A DNA stretch of 64,000 bases from NCBI GenBank assembly GCA_949752795.1, contig OX457056.1, positions 92,650,942-92,714,941 of the forward strand, written 5' to 3'. The notes beneath the pieces were generated by a model that was not told the DNA's origin, ran no database searches, and saw only the letters and a program-made list of their open reading frames with translations. Positions 62,311-64,000 of the stretch are shown here, in pieces (position 1 is the stretch's first letter; the number at the start of each line of letters is the position of its first letter). Made by a program: the position numbers and the translations under genes. This stretch comes from Hyperoodon ampullatus (Eukaryota > Chordata > Mammalia > Artiodactyla > Ziphiidae).

Positions 62311-63595
62311 TAATTGTATAGTTACAGCTGAAAGGTTTAAACTAAGGAATATTAAAGATAGTCATTTATAAAAGTTATCTAACAAGAAATCACCTACAAA
62401 TGACAATCTCCAAAACTTTTAAATATCACTGTAGTTCTCATTAGTCAAGAAACAAGTATTACTGAGAGTATGTGTCTGTGTGTGTACACAGAAAATTATA
62501 AAACATATAAACAAATACAAAAAATAACATCATATAAGAATCTTGGCTTTCAAGGCATTTACACTATTTTGAAGAGAGCAGACCTATACGATGAAATGGC
62601 CAAAGAATAAGACAAGATACAACTAAAAAAAGAGCAAAGTAGTTCTGAGACCTCACCTCTTGCAGGGAAGAATCTGAGTCATATTTCAGATCTCCCTTTC
62701 ACCTCGAAGCAAAACCACAGCTTTCATGTTTGGATGTCACGGCACTAAAAGATGGTTCAATAGCCCAGACTAACCTGTGTTAGCAACTAGAGTAATCTCC
62801 AGGAAAGAATATTTACTTTGGGATTAAGATGATCAAAACTGATTCCTTTTCAAGAAGCTTAGCAACCCAAAGCTGAAAACACAGCTGGGGAAACACTTGA
62901 ATGTGGGTCCATAAAAACTCCAGTGAAAAATCCATCCTTCTGCCTCATGACGTGGATACTACACAACATACATGAGCCTATGGGGAAGCAGTTAATATTT
63001 TTATACAACCTTGTCGGTGAAGAGAAGAGAAAAATGTAGAGAGACATGCCCACCCACATCTTTGATGTGTGTAATGTAAATATCTTTCTTGTTTTATTGA
63101 AGTAAAGGCTAAAGGATTCCGTTAAGTCCACCTAGTAAATTGTAACATGGGGAGATTATAACCAAACTTGTAAAAATCTGATTTATCTTCTCAAAATTTA
63201 GTGCCAGTAGAATTATTTTTGTTGGGTGAAAAATAACTGTTCTATTTTTTGACCAGCAGTTAATAGAATTGGAGCCAATTTTCTCTATATAGGATTATTT
63301 TGACCTTTCTGTCCCTGGAAGGATAGGCCTCTATATATTAACAATGATTATCTCTGGTAGTATGATTAGGAATTGTTGGTTATTTACTTCTCTTTGCTTT
63401 TCATTATTTTTGAAATTTCTCAAAATAGCATATATTGCTTTTATAACAAAAAGATATTGATTTTTTAAAAGCAATCAACCTACCTAATTTCCTTACTGAT
63501 AGACATTTCTACAGTATTCAAATAATTTGCCCTTAACTACTTTGCCTACCAAATAAATCCTTGTCTTCATTTTATTTAAAAACAATTTTCCAAGG
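62311..63595. other. AT-rich unique DNA
   Basis: A 90-codon minus-strand frame (62859..63131) shows no recognisable motif. No named repeat. Confidence 0.35.
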
Positions 63596-64000
63596 AGGAT
63601 GGACCTAGAATCTGTCATACAGAGTGAAGTAAGTCAAAAAAAACAAATACCATATGCTAACGTATATATGTGGAATTTAAAAATACAGTACTGATGAACC
63701 CCGTGGCAGGGCAGGAATAAAGATGCAGACGTCGAGAAGGGTCTTGAGGACACGGGAAGGGGGAAGGGTAAGCTGGGACGAAGTGAGAGAGTGGCATGGA
63801 CATATATACACTACCAAATGTAAAATAGATAGCTAGTGGGAAGCTGCTGCATAGCACAGGGAGATCAGCTCGGTGCTTTGTGACCACCTAGAAGGGTGGG
63901 ATAGGGAGGGTGGGAGGGAGACGCAAGAGGGAGGGGATATGGGGATATATGTACGCGTATAGCTGATTCACTTTGTTGTACAGTAGAAACTAACACAACA
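63596..64000 (+). mobile_element. 5'-truncated L1 3' end, cut by window edge
   Basis: The same tail type as at 10309, from the last ORF2 codons (ggacctagaatctgtcatac) through the purine block to the window end; the A tail would lie just beyond base 64000. Confidence 0.9.

Noticed and set aside
1..64000. CRISPR arrays, operons, phage or bacterial defence systems
   Set aside because: Repeat content, splice sites and the LNX1 exons show vertebrate nuclear DNA. No regularly spaced repeat-spacer pattern is present.

Overview
The window is mammalian nuclear DNA, most likely from a cetacean. About ten copies of a tRNA-derived CHR-type SINE (5' end gggcttccctggtgg, 3' end near cgcgtaccgc plus an A tail) are scattered on both strands. 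These are typical of whales and dolphins, and I saw no ruminant-type BovB or Bov-tA repeats. L1, L2, MIR and MaLR (MLT1) repeats fill most of the rest. No prokaryotic genes, CRISPR arrays or operons are present. Repeat-family names come from recognition, not from a database search.

The one gene I can identify is LNX1 (ligand of numb-protein X 1, an E3 ubiquitin ligase), read on the minus strand, so transcription runs from high to low coordinates. Two of its exons lie here. The exon at 23343..23835 starts the long (p80) isoform and encodes the RING finger region. The exon ending at 9052 encodes the short alternative N-terminus of the RING-less (p70) isoform. Both end with the same splice phase, so either can join the shared downstream NPxY/PDZ exons, which are not seen here and must lie to the left of base 1. 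A possible non-coding first exon with its own promoter ends at 41270; it is inferred only from a splice donor, a GC box and a TATA-like motif.

Layout: 1..9051 is intron downstream of the p70 exon, with MIR, L1-tail, SINE, MER5-like, L2 and MLT1 repeats. 9052..9250 is the p70 exon and its likely promoter. 9250..23342 is intron, holding a 547-bp L1 tail with a perfect 19-bp target duplication, two MLT1-class LTRs and a 5-kb L1 that landed inside an older SINE. 23343..23835 is the RING exon. 23836..41269 is repeat-rich intron. From 41270 rightward the sequence is presumed upstream or 5' intronic DNA of LNX1, with a G-rich polypurine block (43690..43850), more L1 tails, L2/MIR, and a strongly decayed old L1 (56430..59860). 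I found no other convincing protein-coding gene and no undescribed system.
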